Below, one piece after another: positions 8,482 to 19,140 of a stretch of 64,000 bases of DNA (the first letter of the stretch is position 1; every line of letters starts with the position of its first letter). The notes beneath the pieces were generated by a model, which saw nothing but the letters and a program-made list of their open reading frames with translations, made no database searches and was not told where the DNA came from. The translations under genes were made by a program, and so were the position numbers. Origin of the DNA: an uncultured Pseudomonadales bacterium (GTDB lineage: Bacteria; Pseudomonadota; Gammaproteobacteria; Pseudomonadales; Azotimanducaceae); NCBI GenBank assembly GCA_943787425.1, contig CALSMJ010000001.1, positions 1,229,271 through 1,293,270 of the forward strand. Reading direction: 5' to 3'.

Positions 8482-10848
8482 ATGAAACGCCTTTTAATTT
8501 TTCTAATTTACGGTATCGCCCTAACCCTCAGCGGGCTGGGCATGGGTCTTTCTGCGGCTTATCTTTACTTAAATCCTCAGGTTCCTGATATCTCCACCTT
8601 TACCGACGTTAATCTGAAAGCACCCCTTAAAATTTTGAGCCGAGACCGCAAGTTAATCCAAGAATATGGCGAGCGCTTGATCCCGATTACCTATGAGCAG
8701 ATTCCAAGAGACTTTATCAACGCGCTTTTAGATACCGAAGATAAACGATTTTTTGAGCATAGCGGCATTGACCTCATTACCGTTGCGAACGCGACCTGGC
8801 AACTTATGGCCAACGCGGGGGATATCAAAACAGGCGCGTCGACCATCACGATGCAGGTGGTCAAGAACGTGTCGGGCGCATCAGAAGTACGATTTATTCG
8901 CAAATTCAAAGAAATGCTGCTCGCAATCAAACTCGAACGGGCTCTGACCAAGCAACAAATTCTGACGCTCTACCTCAATATTGTTCCTTTTGGAAAGCAC
9001 GCTTATGGGATTCAAGCGGCAGCCCAAACTTACTATGGCAAACCCGTATCAGAACTCTCTCTCGCCCAAATGGCGATGCTCGCGGGCATTCCAAAGGCCC
9101 CGGAGGCTGGAAATCCGATTAATGGGCCCAAACGCGCGTTGGCGCGCCGCAACCTTATTTTAGACCGTATGTTCGAACAAGGTTCGATCACCCAAACACA
9201 GTTGCAAAAAGCACAAAGCGAGCCGATAACGGCTAAAGTCTTCGAGCGTCAGATTGAACTTCCCGCCCTGTATGCCGCCGAACTCATTCGCAGCGAAATT
9301 ATCGAGACCTTTGGTCGCAAGGCTTACACCCTCGGCTTGGAGGTCACCGCAACCCTTGACAGCCGAATGCAAAATGCGGCAGAGAACGCGCTGATCAAGA
9401 AACTGAACGAATATGATCGTCGCCATGGCTACCGTGGCCCTGAAGCCACCACCCTTGCTGGCACCAGGACATTTTTGGCCAATAACAAGACGACCTACCC
9501 CGCCTACTGGCTTGAAACCTTAAAAAATACCCCGATCCTTGGCGATCAACACCCCGCCATCGTGACAGACATCGGTGACCAAAACATTACTGCGCTCACC
9601 AAGTCTGGCGAGACCATTACCCTCGACTGGCCACATCTTCGTTGGGCGCGACCGTATCTTAATGTCAACCAGCGCGGGCCCCAACCCAAATCCCCAAGCA
9701 GCTTTCTCAGCCTGGGTGATCTGATTCGAATCGAGTTGACCGACGCTGCGGCCTGGCGGCTTGGTCAAGTGCCTATGATTCAAGGGGCTTTTGTGGCAGT
9801 TGACCCGGTCGATGGCGGTATCAGAGCCCTGGTGGGCGGCTATGATTTTAATTTAAACCAATTCAATCACGCCACGCAGGCAAAGCGACAGCCCGGCTCA
9901 AACTTCAAACCTTTTTTCTATGCTGGGGCAATGGAAGCCGGTGTAACCGCAGCCTCTATTTATAACGACGCACCCGTCGTACTCCCGGGCGGCGAACTTG
10001 AAGAACAATATCGCCCAAAAAATTCTGGCAGCCAGTTCCGGGGCAACATTCGCTTGCGAGAGGCGCTTTACCGGAGCATCAACTTAGTGTCGCTCAGAGT
10101 CTTACTGGATTACGGTCCCGATAACGCCATTGACTATGTTAAACGGTTTGGTTTCACCACTGACGGCTTCCCCCGCAATGTCCAACTGGCCTTTGGCGGT
10201 GGAACCATCGCCTTGACGCCGCTCGAGGTCGCAACCGGCTATGCGATGTTCGCAAATGGCGGTAAAAAAATATCAAGCTATTTGATTGATAGCATCAGTT
10301 CGATTAATACCGACGATCATCCGGCGCTGAACCCCAAGCCCTGCACACCGACCTGCCCTCCGGAGGTCCCTGAACAAGTCATGGATCCCCGAGTCGCATT
10401 TATTATGAACAGTATTCTCAAAGACACGATCCAAAAGGGCACCGGCCGAAAAGCATTCAAGGCCCTGGGTCGCGAAGATCTGATGGGCAAAACCGGCACC
10501 ACCAATGATGCCGATATTTGGTTCTCGGGTTACAACGCAGACATTGCCGCAACAGCCTGGGCCGGCTTTTCCAGTAACGCCCCGGTTGGGAATCGCGAAT
10601 GGGGGTCAACAACGCCCATCGAAACCTGGATTGAATTCGCCAAGGCGGCGCTGCCGCCGGCAACGACCAATGTCGTTTCGGTTCCTGACGGTATTGTTTC
10701 TGTCAAAATTAACCCGGAGACTGGCAAACGCGTTGGACCTTCGGATCCAAATGGCATTTTTGAGTATTTCCGAGTGGAATTTGCACCGGAATCCATTGAC
10801 ACGCCCGGCTCGACGGATCAAGCAACGCCGTATCAAGACATCTTCTAA
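8482..10848 (+). CDS. mrcA: Penicillin-binding protein 1A, bifunctional peptidoglycan synthase
   Basis: This class A PBP polymerises and cross-links peptidoglycan. The 788-residue protein has one N-terminal membrane anchor (about residues 4-30). A GT51 glycosyltransferase domain follows, with the catalytic glutamate in EDKRFFEHSGID and the GASTITMQ motif. An OB-like insert separates it from the transpeptidase, which has SNFK (SxxK), SIN (SxN) and KTGTT (KTG) motifs in order. It is transcribed away from pilM across a 196-base divergent gap, a neighbourhood conserved in many gammaproteobacteria. Confidence 0.96.
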   Translation: MKRLLIFLIYGIALTLSGLGMGLSAAYLYLNPQVPDISTFTDVNLKAPLKILSRDRKLIQEYGERLIPITYEQIPRDFINALLDTEDKRFFEHSGIDLITVANATWQLMANAGDIKTGASTITMQVVKNVSGASEVRFIRKFKEMLLAIKLERALTKQQILTLYLNIVPFGKHAYGIQAAAQTYYGKPVSELSLAQMAMLAGIPKAPEAGNPINGPKRALARRNLILDRMFEQGSITQTQLQKAQSEPITAKVFERQIELPALYAAELIRSEIIETFGRKAYTLGLEVTATLDSRMQNAAENALIKKLNEYDRRHGYRGPEATTLAGTRTFLANNKTTYPAYWLETLKNTPILGDQHPAIVTDIGDQNITALTKSGETITLDWPHLRWARPYLNVNQRGPQPKSPSSFLSLGDLIRIELTDAAAWRLGQVPMIQGAFVAVDPVDGGIRALVGGYDFNLNQFNHATQAKRQPGSNFKPFFYAGAMEAGVTAASIYNDAPVVLPGGELEEQYRPKNSGSQFRGNIRLREALYRSINLVSLRVLLDYGPDNAIDYVKRFGFTTDGFPRNVQLAFGGGTIALTPLEVATGYAMFANGGKKISSYLIDSISSINTDDHPALNPKPCTPTCPPEVPEQVMDPRVAFIMNSILKDTIQKGTGRKAFKALGREDLMGKTGTTNDADIWFSGYNADIAATAWAGFSSNAPVGNREWGSTTPIETWIEFAKAALPPATTNVVSVPDGIVSVKINPETGKRVGPSDPNGIFEYFRVEFAPESIDTPGSTDQATPYQDIF

Positions 10849-11239
10849 ACAGATCACGACGACGGGTATCGGCTGCGACGCGCTCATCGACCTGCGCTTT
10901 TTGCCCTGGGGCGGTTGCTTGGAAACGCGTGCGATCGGTGCACGCCACAGCGATCCGAATCCGCTAGCTCCGACGCTGCCGGCAACCTTGCCTCGACGCG
11001 CTAAGACCAATGCTTTTTTCTAAAACAGACTTATTTCGGTGCGGACCCTATCTAAAACTGACCTCGTCGCCGACAGCGCTTGTCACCAAGGCAGCTTCGA
11101 AGGGGCAAACCTGAAAAGAAGCGGACCTAAAAAGGAACCGGACTATAAAGGGGCGCGATTGACCCTGCACTCAGCACGTCGATCGGTCAGCAGTCGAATC
11201 TTCTCAGTCCTTTTTTGGCGCTGGGAGGCCCCGGGCGCT
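10849..11239. other. 391-base gap with no recognised gene
   Basis: This stretch separates mrcA from the convergent rpmE. Reading frames across it are either extensions antisense or out of frame to mrcA, or short frames of unlike composition. One plus-strand frame closes at 11023 and a GTG-started frame runs 11039-11299, but neither has a convincing ribosome site or a recognisable motif. I see no strong hairpin followed by a U tract and no repeat. It may be a decayed remnant, since related genomes often have a gene here. Confidence 0.5.
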
Positions 11240-11455
11240 TTAACTGCTGCTGCCGCCTCGACGGAATCGCTTATTAAAGCGATCGATTCGACCAGCTGAA
11301 TCGATCGTTTTCTGCTTACCCGTGTAGAATGGGTGACACTGAGAACAAACTTCGATTGAAATATCGTTACAAATAGTCGATTTTGTCTCGATCACGTTAC
11401 CGCAACTGCAGGTTGCTTTAATCGACTCGTAATTAGGATGCGTTTCGGCCTTCAT
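11240..11455 (-). CDS. rpmE: 50S ribosomal protein L31
   Basis: This is a structural protein of the large ribosomal subunit. The 71-residue reading starts [10 protein letters not shown], matching the L31 N-terminus, and has the zinc-binding cysteines of the C+ form (CSCG and [12 protein letters not shown]), followed by the basic [10 protein letters not shown] tail. The start at 11455 has AGG nine bases upstream. The frame stays open further upstream but those codons are not part of L31. The presence of all zinc cysteines suggests the zinc-dependent paralogue; a C-minus copy might exist elsewhere. Confidence 0.96.
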   Translation of the reverse strand: MKAETHPNYESIKATCSCGNVIETKSTICNDISIEVCSQCHPFYTGKQKTIDSAGRIDRFNKRFRRGGSSS

Positions 11456-11492
11456 CGGGTTTACCTGGCTTTGTGTTCGCGAAAAGGCGCAA

Positions 11493-11520
11493 ATGATACC
11501 AGAGAAAATCACAGAAGCAA
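11493..11520 (-). promoter_or_regulatory. Putative sigma-70 promoter of rpmE
   Basis: On the minus strand, TTGCTT (11520-11515) is followed after 16 bases by TATCAT (11498-11493) with an extended TGG just before it. The position, about 40 bases before the rpmE start and within the divergent rpmE/priA gap, suits a rpmE promoter. No experimental support; the match is by eye. Confidence 0.5.
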
Positions 11521-11530
11521 GCGATCTAAA

Positions 11531-13735
11531 ATGCACATGACACCGACCAAAAGCGCAGAACCAAAGTTCTACAATATCGCGTTGCCTGTTCCGCTTCACG
11601 GCACGTTCGAATATCGCCATCCAACCGACCTTTCGATCGGCCTAAGGGTCAAAGTGCCCTTCTCGGGTCGAGAACTCGTTGGCATTGTTATCAGCCGCTG
11701 CCTGCAACCGTCCACGGCGCCTCAAAAAATCAAGTCAATCCTTTCGATCATCGACTCAGAACCGGTGCTGCCGCAGGCGATTTTCGATCTGTGCCGTTGG
11801 TCTGCCCAGTATTATTTACATCCGCTCGGCGAGGTCTTCGCCGCCGCCCTGCCCAGTAAAATCAAACAAGGAGCAGGCTTATATCAAACGACCAGGACAC
11901 TGGCCTTGGCATCAACCGAGCCAAGGCCCATTGCCGAAGCCCACGTCAAGCGGTCTCCGATGCAACTGGCCTTACTGCGCGCCCTCTTTGAGCACACGGC
12001 ACTCTCTCGGGGCGATCTCAAACAGGGACAATGGTCCTCTGCCATCATCAAAGCTTTGATCGACAAGGGTTTGGCCTGCTGGCAGGAGAACATCGAGGCG
12101 AACCCTGACCCGGGCCCCCATGACCCGCCCAATTCAGCAATTCAGCCAACCCTTGAGCAACAGTTGGCGATCGACTCGGTCGAGCTGAACAGCCACAAAA
12201 CTTATTTACTGTACGGGGTCACCGGCAGTGGTAAAACTGAGGTTTATTTAAGGCTTATCGATCAAGTGCTCAGGGCTGGGCGACAAGCCCTCATTTTAGT
12301 GCCGGAAATCGCCCTGACCCCGCAAACCTTGACCCGCTTTGAACAGCGTTTCGGCAGGCCCGTCGTTGCCTTGCATTCGAATCTGACAGACCAAAAACGC
12401 AGCGAGCATTGGCGACAAGCCAGAAGTGGTCAGGCGCCCATCATAATCGGCACTCGATCCGCGATTTTCACCCCACTCGCGCGACCCGGTATCATCATTG
12501 TGGATGAAGAACACGACAGCTCTTATAAGCAACAAGATGGTTTTCATTATTCGGCGCGTGATCTTGCCTCGGTTCGGGGCGTTGCAGAAAACATTCCAGT
12601 CATCCTAGGCTCTGCAACCCCTTCACTGGAATCCTTGCACAACGTAACCAGTGGAAAATACACCCAACTTTTACTCCAGTCCCGGGCTAATGGTGCGGCT
12701 CGCGAGCGCTACGAGATCGCGCCAATACCGGAAAATCAAAAAGACGCCCTGCCTGACAACCGTTTGTTCGATGCAATGGCTGAAACGTTAGATCGCGGAG
12801 AGCAAGTTCTGGTGATGCGAAACCGACGAGGCTATGCCCCGGTTTTATTCTGTTCGAATTGTCGCTGGATCGCCCAATGCAATGCTTGCGATGCGCGTTT
12901 AACCGTTCATAAACAGACCAAAGGCCTCAAATGCCATCATTGCGGGCAGCAGCATCCTATCCCAAACCATTGTCCAGCCTGCCAGCAAAGCAGCCTCCTA
13001 CCGGTTGGCGATGGCACCCAACGACTCCAGGAAACCTTTCAAAACCGGTTTCCAAATTACCCGGTCATTCGCATCGACAGTGACAGTACCCAACAGCGCG
13101 CCGCGCTCACCCAGATGATCGACAGCATTCAGCAAGGCAATCCCAGCATCCTGCTTGGCACACAATTGATTGCGAAGGGACATCATTTCCCCAACGTCAC
13201 GCTTGCCATTATTTTAGAGGTCGACCAGGGCTTTTTAAGCGCTGACTTTAGGGCCACCGAGCGAACAGCACAGCTCATTTTACAAACCGGCGGCCGCAGC
13301 GGCAGGGAGAATCTGCCTGGGAAGGTTTATCTCAGCAGCAGATTACAAGCGCTACCCGAACTGCGTGCGCTCCTCAAAAATGACTATCTTGCCTTCTCCA
13401 AAAACCTCTTGGCGCAGCGTAAGACTTACCAGCTCCCGCCTTTTACCTATCAGGGATTGCTGCGCGCCGATGCTCGGCGACCGCAACAGGCGGATCAGTA
13501 CCTTCGCCAACTGCTGAGTCAATATCAGGCACTTGACCCAGACTGCGAGGTACTCGGCCCCACCAGCCCCATTATGGAACAAAGAGCAGGCTGGTACCGA
13601 TCACAATTATTGGTGACAGCAAAAACCCGGCAATCACGACACCGTGCCCTGAAGCAGTTAAGCGAGCACCTTAGCCAGCATCGACAACCCGCCGTGCGGT
13701 GGTCAATCGATGTCGACCCGGTTGATCTGTTCTAG
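11531..13735 (+). CDS. priA: Primosomal protein N', replication-restart helicase PriA
   Basis: PriA recognises stalled forks and reloads the replisome. The reading has the N-terminal DNA-binding region, a Walker A motif ([11 protein letters not shown]), a DEEH Walker B box ([10 protein letters not shown]), and the zinc-binding cysteine set of the family: CSNC, CNAC, CHHC and CPAC. The helicase C-terminal half contains [16 protein letters not shown] and the GRSGR box. The length from 11531 is 734 residues. The ATG at 11537 is an equally plausible start; both beat the longer frame that runs back over the rpmE leader. Confidence 0.96.
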   Translation: MHMTPTKSAEPKFYNIALPVPLHGTFEYRHPTDLSIGLRVKVPFSGRELVGIVISRCLQPSTAPQKIKSILSIIDSEPVLPQAIFDLCRWSAQYYLHPLGEVFAAALPSKIKQGAGLYQTTRTLALASTEPRPIAEAHVKRSPMQLALLRALFEHTALSRGDLKQGQWSSAIIKALIDKGLACWQENIEANPDPGPHDPPNSAIQPTLEQQLAIDSVELNSHKTYLLYGVTGSGKTEVYLRLIDQVLRAGRQALILVPEIALTPQTLTRFEQRFGRPVVALHSNLTDQKRSEHWRQARSGQAPIIIGTRSAIFTPLARPGIIIVDEEHDSSYKQQDGFHYSARDLASVRGVAENIPVILGSATPSLESLHNVTSGKYTQLLLQSRANGAARERYEIAPIPENQKDALPDNRLFDAMAETLDRGEQVLVMRNRRGYAPVLFCSNCRWIAQCNACDARLTVHKQTKGLKCHHCGQQHPIPNHCPACQQSSLLPVGDGTQRLQETFQNRFPNYPVIRIDSDSTQQRAALTQMIDSIQQGNPSILLGTQLIAKGHHFPNVTLAIILEVDQGFLSADFRATERTAQLILQTGGRSGRENLPGKVYLSSRLQALPELRALLKNDYLAFSKNLLAQRKTYQLPPFTYQGLLRADARRPQQADQYLRQLLSQYQALDPDCEVLGPTSPIMEQRAGWYRSQLLVTAKTRQSRHRALKQLSEHLSQHRQPAVRWSIDVDPVDLF

Positions 13736-13800
13736 GGCGTCCATCAAAGATTGACCAAGAACGTTGTGCAATCTCCTGAACCATCTTTTAAACTCTGCCC

Positions 13801-14310
13801 ATGAATCGAAAATCATCGCCATCCAGACCAACGGTTAGCCGTTTGTTCAGCTACCTTGCCGGCCTTGCCTCGGGGCTGTTCCTCGCTTTTTTGTATTCAC
13901 TGCTGACCAGTCAGCCACCAACTGGCGGCCCCGTCGCCGATCTGGAACCGGTTCCTGCTCTCAACGTTGAGTCAAAAACCGAACGTATTGACTGGTCTTT
14001 TTATGATCTGTTTCCAAAGGCAGAGGTTGCCAATGTTGGCGGCTATCAAAGCGCTAAACGTTTAGATGACCCAAAACCCAGCTATCACCTTCAAGCCGGT
14101 TCTTTTAATGTCCCAAGGGATGCTGATGAACGTCGCGCAGAGCTGTTGCTTCTCGGCCTGACCGCTTTTATCGAAACCAAGCCGATCAATGGCGTCACTT
14201 GGCACCGCGTTATGATTGGCCCCTTCGATTCTGATACCGATCTAAGTCGCGCGCAATCGCTACTGGCCGCCAATAACTTTGAGTCAATCCCCATTTCAAA
14301 TAAGCCTTGA
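13801..14310 (+). CDS. SPOR-domain cell-division protein, FtsN-like
   Basis: The 169-residue protein has a short basic cytoplasmic tail, a membrane segment at about residues 15-38, a linker, and a C-terminal SPOR domain ([20 protein letters not shown] through VMIGPFDS), which binds denuded septal peptidoglycan. FtsN-like SPOR genes sit between priA and hslV in many gammaproteobacteria, which supports the divisome role. It is shorter than enteric FtsN and I did not recognise the essential FtsN helix with confidence, so I leave the symbol empty. Confidence 0.85.
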   Translation: MNRKSSPSRPTVSRLFSYLAGLASGLFLAFLYSLLTSQPPTGGPVADLEPVPALNVESKTERIDWSFYDLFPKAEVANVGGYQSAKRLDDPKPSYHLQAGSFNVPRDADERRAELLLLGLTAFIETKPINGVTWHRVMIGPFDSDTDLSRAQSLLAANNFESIPISNKP

Positions 14311-14359
14311 TTTCGACCCCGTTCACCACCATCTCCCCGTAAAGCTCAGGAGCGCGTCC

Positions 14360-14911
14360 ATGGAACCAATCAAAGGCACAACAATCTTGTGCGTTCGGCA
14401 AGGACCCAGCGTGGTCATCGGCGGCGATGGTCAGGTCACCCAGGGCGACACGATTATGAAAGGGGATGCCCGCAAGGTCCGACGGCTGCACCATAATCAG
14501 GTCATTGCGGGGTTTGCCGGCGGGACGGCTGATGCCTTTACCCTATTTGAACGCTTTGAAGCGCAACTTCAAAAACACCAAGGCCATCTTGTTCGGGCTG
14601 CAGTCGAATTAGCCAAAGACTGGCGTAGCGACCGAGCCCTGCGTCGACTCGAGGCCTTACTGATTGTCGCCGATAAACAACACTCATTGACCATTACAGG
14701 AACCGGCGATGTGATCGAGCCCAGTGATCATATTATGGCAATTGGGTCGGGTGGGCAGTATGCAAAAGCCGCCGCGCTCAGTTTGGTAAAACATTCTTCG
14801 CTGACCGCTGAAGAAATTGTTCGATCCAGCCTCGAAATTGCCGCAGAGATCTGCATTTACACCAACACCAATCTAACCATTGAACAGATTGACAGCGAGT
14901 CATCAACCTAA
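14360..14911 (+). CDS. hslV: ATP-dependent protease HslVU, peptidase subunit
   Basis: HslV is the proteasome-like threonine peptidase of the HslVU complex. The 183-residue reading starts [10 protein letters not shown], so the catalytic threonine would be exposed after removal of a six-residue leader, a layout also found in other bacterial HslV proteins (the enteric form only removes Met). The [19 protein letters not shown] and [13 protein letters not shown] segments are all typical. AGGAG lies just upstream of the ATG at 14360. It is followed after nine bases by hslU. Confidence 0.96.
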   Translation: MEPIKGTTILCVRQGPSVVIGGDGQVTQGDTIMKGDARKVRRLHHNQVIAGFAGGTADAFTLFERFEAQLQKHQGHLVRAAVELAKDWRSDRALRRLEALLIVADKQHSLTITGTGDVIEPSDHIMAIGSGGQYAKAAALSLVKHSSLTAEEIVRSSLEIAAEICIYTNTNLTIEQIDSESST

Positions 14912-14920
14912 AGGAACGCT

Positions 14921-16252
14921 ATGACCAGCATGACGCCACGGGAAATTGTGCATGAATTAGGCAAGCACATCATTGGCCAAGACAGTGCAAAGCGCGCCGT
15001 CGCGATTGCCTTGCGTAATCGATGGCGACGGCAGCAATTATCCCAAGAATTAATGCAGGAGATATCACCCAAAAATATTCTCATGATTGGCCCAACCGGG
15101 GTCGGTAAAACCGAGATTGCGCGAAGACTCGCGCGCTTAGCCGAAGCGCCCTTCATAAAGGTTGAAGCAACCAAATTCACAGAGGTCGGCTACGTTGGTC
15201 GCGATGTCGAGTCGATCATCCGAGATCTGACTGAGTCAGCGTTTAAAATGCTGCGCGATCGTTTAATTAAGGAAGCCAGACCCCGGGCTGAAGATGCTGC
15301 AGAAGAGCGGATATTAGATATTTTGTTACCACCAGCTAGAACCGAAGCGGCGAGCACTCAAGACTCATCAACTCGGCAACTACTGCGAAAGAAACTCCGA
15401 GAAGGCGCATTAGACGATAAAGAAATCGAACTCACGCTGCAGACACCTAAAATGGGCGTCGAGATTATGGCCCCGCCCGGCATGGAGGAGATGACCAGTC
15501 AACTGCAAAGCATGTTCTCAAGTCTTTCGCCCAATACTTCGAAGCCGCAAAGGATGTCGGTCAAAGCCGCCTTCAAACAACTTCAAGAAGAAGAAGGTGC
15601 CCGCCTCATTGACGACGATCAACTTCGGCAAGCAACCCTAGACGCGGTGGAACAAACCGGCATCGTTTTTATTGATGAAATCGATAAGATCGCAAAAAGC
15701 GCGGCCCACTCTGGTGGCGACGTCTCAAGAGAAGGGGTTCAGCGGGATTTACTACCGCTGATCGAAGGGTCAAACGTTACAACCAAATACGGCATCGTCA
15801 AAACCGACCACATCCTTTTTATCGCATCTGGCGCGTTTCACCTCAGCCAGCCGTCTGATTTGATTCCAGAAATGCAAGGACGATTACCGATCCGTGTTGA
15901 ACTCTCCCCCTTAAGCGTTGACGACTTTCAACGGATCCTGGAGGAACCCGATCATTCCATCACAGAGCAATATCAACATCTGCTACAAACGGAAAACGTT
16001 AAACTTGTTTTCACAGCAGACGGCATCCGAGAAATTGCCACCATCGCATGGCAGGTGAACGAGCGCATTGAAAATATCGGCGCCCGAAGGCTGCATACTG
16101 TCATCGAAAAATTGCTCGAAGACGTGTCGTTTGATGGCCCGGAATTCGCCTTTGATAATGACCAGCAGCAGATCTCCATTGATGCTGCGTTTGTTCGGGC
16201 GCAGTTATCGGATCTTGCTGAAGACGATGATCTCAGCCGGTATATACTTTAA
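14921..16252 (+). CDS. hslU: ATP-dependent protease HslVU, ATPase subunit
   Basis: HslU is the AAA+ unfoldase that feeds substrates into HslV. The 443-residue protein starts [13 protein letters not shown], with a second ATG three codons in that is also possible. It shows Walker A ([15 protein letters not shown], about residue 55), the GYVGRDVES pore loop, the helical I-domain, Walker B ([11 protein letters not shown]) and the sensor/arginine region [12 protein letters not shown] strong AAAGGA site precedes the start. It forms an operon with hslV. Confidence 0.97.
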   Translation: MTSMTPREIVHELGKHIIGQDSAKRAVAIALRNRWRRQQLSQELMQEISPKNILMIGPTGVGKTEIARRLARLAEAPFIKVEATKFTEVGYVGRDVESIIRDLTESAFKMLRDRLIKEARPRAEDAAEERILDILLPPARTEAASTQDSSTRQLLRKKLREGALDDKEIELTLQTPKMGVEIMAPPGMEEMTSQLQSMFSSLSPNTSKPQRMSVKAAFKQLQEEEGARLIDDDQLRQATLDAVEQTGIVFIDEIDKIAKSAAHSGGDVSREGVQRDLLPLIEGSNVTTKYGIVKTDHILFIASGAFHLSQPSDLIPEMQGRLPIRVELSPLSVDDFQRILEEPDHSITEQYQHLLQTENVKLVFTADGIREIATIAWQVNERIENIGARRLHTVIEKLLEDVSFDGPEFAFDNDQQQISIDAAFVRAQLSDLAEDDDLSRYIL

Positions 16253-16267
16253 TCATAAGGACTACCC

Positions 16268-16633
16268 TTGCAGCCGCTTGAGATAAAAGTTCACCGTAAA
16301 TCTGCCCTGTTGGAACTTCGCTACGCGGCTGACACCTATCGTTTATCCGCCGAGTACTTAAGGGTGCATTCGCCTTCGGCTGAAGTTCAGGGGCACGGGC
16401 CCGGGCAGTCCGTTCTGCAGACGGGCAAAAAGCTGGTTTCCTTTAAAGACATCATCCCTCAAGGGCATTACGCAATTCGCATTGAATTCTCGGATGGTCA
16501 TGACTCGGGCATCTTCAGCTGGGAATACCTTTTTGACCTCGCCGTCCATGAGCGTGACTATTGGCAGACCTACCTTGACCGATTGAGCGCCGCCAACGCC
16601 TCCCGTGAACCTTTGTTTATTGCGCTCAACTAA
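16268..16633 (+). CDS. DUF971 family protein (gamma-butyrobetaine hydroxylase N-terminal-like domain)
   Basis: The 121-residue protein starts at a TTG with AAGGA eight bases upstream. The ELRYAADTYRLSAEYLRVHSPSAEVQG region and the HYAIRIEFSDGHDSGIFSWEYLF motif are the hallmark of DUF971, a small domain that also caps gamma-butyrobetaine hydroxylases. The C-terminal catalytic dioxygenase domain is absent, so it is not itself a hydroxylase. Genes of this family often follow hslU in gammaproteobacteria; their role is unknown, although an iron-sulfur link has been suggested for plant relatives. Confidence 0.85.
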   Translation: MQPLEIKVHRKSALLELRYAADTYRLSAEYLRVHSPSAEVQGHGPGQSVLQTGKKLVSFKDIIPQGHYAIRIEFSDGHDSGIFSWEYLFDLAVHERDYWQTYLDRLSAANASREPLFIALN

Positions 16634-16689
16634 CCCCGGCCGTTTTCTAGGGTGTACAATGGACACACTTCGCCTTAAGTCCTAACGTC

Positions 16690-17478
16690 ATGTCAGAAGA
16701 ACAAACACACTTTGGGTTTCAGCAGGTTCCTAAATCGGAAAAAGCCGACCGTGTTGCTGATGTTTTCAGAAAAGTTTCGGGTCAATACGACATCATGAAT
16801 GATGTGATGTCCCTTGGCAGTCATCGCTTGATGAAACGGATGGCGGTTGAGATGACCCGCGCAAGATCTGGTGATACCGTGCTTGACCTTGCAGGCGGTA
16901 CAGGTGATCTATCGATACTGCTTGCCAAGCGCGTCGGCCCAGACGGCCAAGTCCTGTTGTGTGATATTAATGCAGATATGTTGCGCGTCGGCCGAGACCG
17001 CTTAATCGATGCGGGTCATGCAAGCTTAATGCTGATCCAAGGCGATGCAGAACAACTGCCGCTACCGAATCAAAGCTTAGATGCCACCATCATTGGCTTT
17101 GGACTTCGTAACGTGACGGACAAAGATAAGGCGTTACGAGCGATGCGCGCGGCGCTCAAACCGGGCGGACGCCTCGTTATCCTCGAGTTTTCTAAGGTGA
17201 CCCATCCTGGTCTTGCGCCCCTGTATCAAAAATTTTCAGGTTTGTGGCCCAAGGTTGGACAATGGATTACCGGGGATGCAAGCCCCTACCAATATTTGGT
17301 GGAATCCATCGCAATGCATCCCGACCAAGAAACGCTAAAAACGATGCTCCAAACAGCAGGCTTTGTTGGCGTTGGGTACGATAATTTACTGGGCGGCGCG
17401 GCTGCAATTCATTATGGTGAAGCGCCTTTTCAAGATGAAAAGACGGCAAAAAACCCCGCCATTGAGCCCGAGCCGTGA
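16690..17478 (+). CDS. ubiE: Demethylmenaquinone/2-polyprenyl-benzoquinol C-methyltransferase
   Basis: UbiE is the SAM-dependent C-methyltransferase of ubiquinone (and menaquinone) synthesis. The 262-residue protein has the family opening (VFRKVSGQYDIMNDVMSLGSHRLMK), the SAM motif LDLAGGTGDLS at about residue 65, and the downstream FGLRNVTDK and GGRLVILEFSKV signatures. It overlaps ubiB by four bases, with no ubiJ gene in between (see findings). Confidence 0.97.
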   Translation: MSEEQTHFGFQQVPKSEKADRVADVFRKVSGQYDIMNDVMSLGSHRLMKRMAVEMTRARSGDTVLDLAGGTGDLSILLAKRVGPDGQVLLCDINADMLRVGRDRLIDAGHASLMLIQGDAEQLPLPNQSLDATIIGFGLRNVTDKDKALRAMRAALKPGGRLVILEFSKVTHPGLAPLYQKFSGLWPKVGQWITGDASPYQYLVESIAMHPDQETLKTMLQTAGFVGVGYDNLLGGAAAIHYGEAPFQDEKTAKNPAIEPEP

Positions 17479-19136
17479 ATGAAACCCCTTACATCTCGAT
17501 AAGGGGCCTTGCCAGACTTGCCCGCATTGCCAGCAAATATCGTCTTGATCGATTAACGACCCTGGGCTTGCTGCTACCATTTTGGCTTACCGTATTACTG
17601 CTTCCGCTGCGCCTAAAACCGCCGCCAAACGACGACGTCGGTACCGATTTTAAACTAGCACTCATTGAATTGGGGCCTGCTTTTATTAAACTCGGCCAAC
17701 TGCTTTCGACCCGCCGAGATTTGTTTCCAGATTCGGTTAGTAACCAACTCGCAACGCTTCAGGACCAAGTTCCAGGGATCGATTCAGCACTTGCTCTGGA
17801 GACTATTAAGGCCAGTCTTGGCGACTACTTTGCGTCGCACTTTCAATCGATCAATCCGACCCCGCTTGCCGCAGCATCAATCGCTCAGGTCCATGAGGGC
17901 ACGCTCGTCGATGGCACCCAGGTTGTCATCAAATTTAGACGCCCCGGCATCAAAGCCCTGATCCTCAAGGACCTTACGCTGCTTGAGAGCCTTGCAGCCC
18001 TACTCCACAAAGCCTTGCCGGATGCAGGCCGTCTGCATTTGTTTCAGATTGTTCGAGACTATCGTCACGTCATCCTAGCCGAGTTGGACTTTGCGCAAGA
18101 GGCCGCTAATGCCATCAAGTTGCGCACGCTTTGGCTGCCTCGCGGCAAACTGTCGGTACCTAAAATCCATCCTACCTTTACCCGTGATGATCTGATCGTG
18201 ATGGATCGAGTTCATGGGATTGTCATCAGTGCGCGCGAGCAATTGATTCAAGCCAATGTTAATCTGGAGCGTCTCGCGAATTTGGGCGTAGAGATTTTCT
18301 TTACCCAGGTTTTCATCGACAATTTCTTCCACGCTGACATGCACCCCGGCAATATTTTGGTGGATGTCACAGACCCCGAGAATCCAACGTACATTGCTTT
18401 AGACTGCGCGATCGTTGGCGCACTCACTCGGGACGACCGAAACTACCTCGGCCGCAATTTGATTGCGTTCTTCAATGAAGACTATCGTGATATTGCGCAA
18501 GCCCATATCGACAGCGGTTGGGTCCCGGATCACATTGATGCGGAAGCCTTCGAGGCCGTCATCAAAGCCGTTTGTGCGCCGCTTTATGGTAAAACCATGT
18601 CTGAGATCGAATTCGGCAAGCTCCTCATCGATCTATTTAGCGCAGCAAGAGCGTTTGAGATGGAGATTCAGCCCCAGCTTGTGTTGCTGCAAAAAACGCT
18701 GCTCAACATAGAGGGCATTGGTCGCCATCTCTATGGAAAATTAGATCTTTGGACGACCGCAGCGCCCTTCATGCAGCGCTGGCGCGCCAAAAAGACAAGC
18801 TTGCCGAACCTTTTGGCCGAACTCAAAGACCTCACCCCCGATTTGGCGCAAGCACTACCCAACCTGCCTAGAAACCTGCTACTTGCCCCGGGCCGCCTTG
18901 ACAATCTGACAGCCTCCCAAAGACGACAGAGCCGAAAGCTCACCGACGTTCAACGCGCGCTTGCACAACAAGCCCACCGCCAAACCCAGCAGTTCGGGAT
19001 TTGGCTGATGAGCCTCGCTGCAATCGGCCTTCTGATCAACGCGAACTTGGGCAACGACTTCACTTCCGCCCTGTCCATCACAAGTGTGATTATCGGCGGC
19101 GTTGGACTCCAACAAATCCTCAAAGGAAAAGGCTAA
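17475..19136 (+). CDS. ubiB: Ubiquinone biosynthesis accessory kinase-like protein UbiB
   Basis: UbiB is an ABC1/ADCK-type atypical kinase/ATPase needed for aerobic ubiquinone synthesis at the membrane. The 553-residue protein begins at a GTG that overlaps the ubiE stop (GTGA). Family motifs are intact: the KxGQ motif (FIKLGQLLSTRRDLFP), the alanine-rich loop (AAASIAQVHEG), the lysine in VVIKFRRPGI, and the catalytic FFHADMHPGNIL with the following LDCAIVG. Two C-terminal hydrophobic segments (about residues 510-550) provide the membrane anchor. It starts a run into hisI-hisE-tatABC. Confidence 0.96.
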   Translation: MNETPYISIRGLARLARIASKYRLDRLTTLGLLLPFWLTVLLLPLRLKPPPNDDVGTDFKLALIELGPAFIKLGQLLSTRRDLFPDSVSNQLATLQDQVPGIDSALALETIKASLGDYFASHFQSINPTPLAAASIAQVHEGTLVDGTQVVIKFRRPGIKALILKDLTLLESLAALLHKALPDAGRLHLFQIVRDYRHVILAELDFAQEAANAIKLRTLWLPRGKLSVPKIHPTFTRDDLIVMDRVHGIVISAREQLIQANVNLERLANLGVEIFFTQVFIDNFFHADMHPGNILVDVTDPENPTYIALDCAIVGALTRDDRNYLGRNLIAFFNEDYRDIAQAHIDSGWVPDHIDAEAFEAVIKAVCAPLYGKTMSEIEFGKLLIDLFSAARAFEMEIQPQLVLLQKTLLNIEGIGRHLYGKLDLWTTAAPFMQRWRAKKTSLPNLLAELKDLTPDLAQALPNLPRNLLLAPGRLDNLTASQRRQSRKLTDVQRALAQQAHRQTQQFGIWLMSLAAIGLLINANLGNDFTSALSITSVIIGGVGLQQILKGKG

Positions 19137-19140
19137 CTCT

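Noticed and set aside
10505..11023. A 172-codon plus-strand frame reaching past the end of mrcA
   Set aside because: Two-thirds of it is out of frame over the conserved C-terminus of mrcA, and its unique part has no motif or start site of its own.
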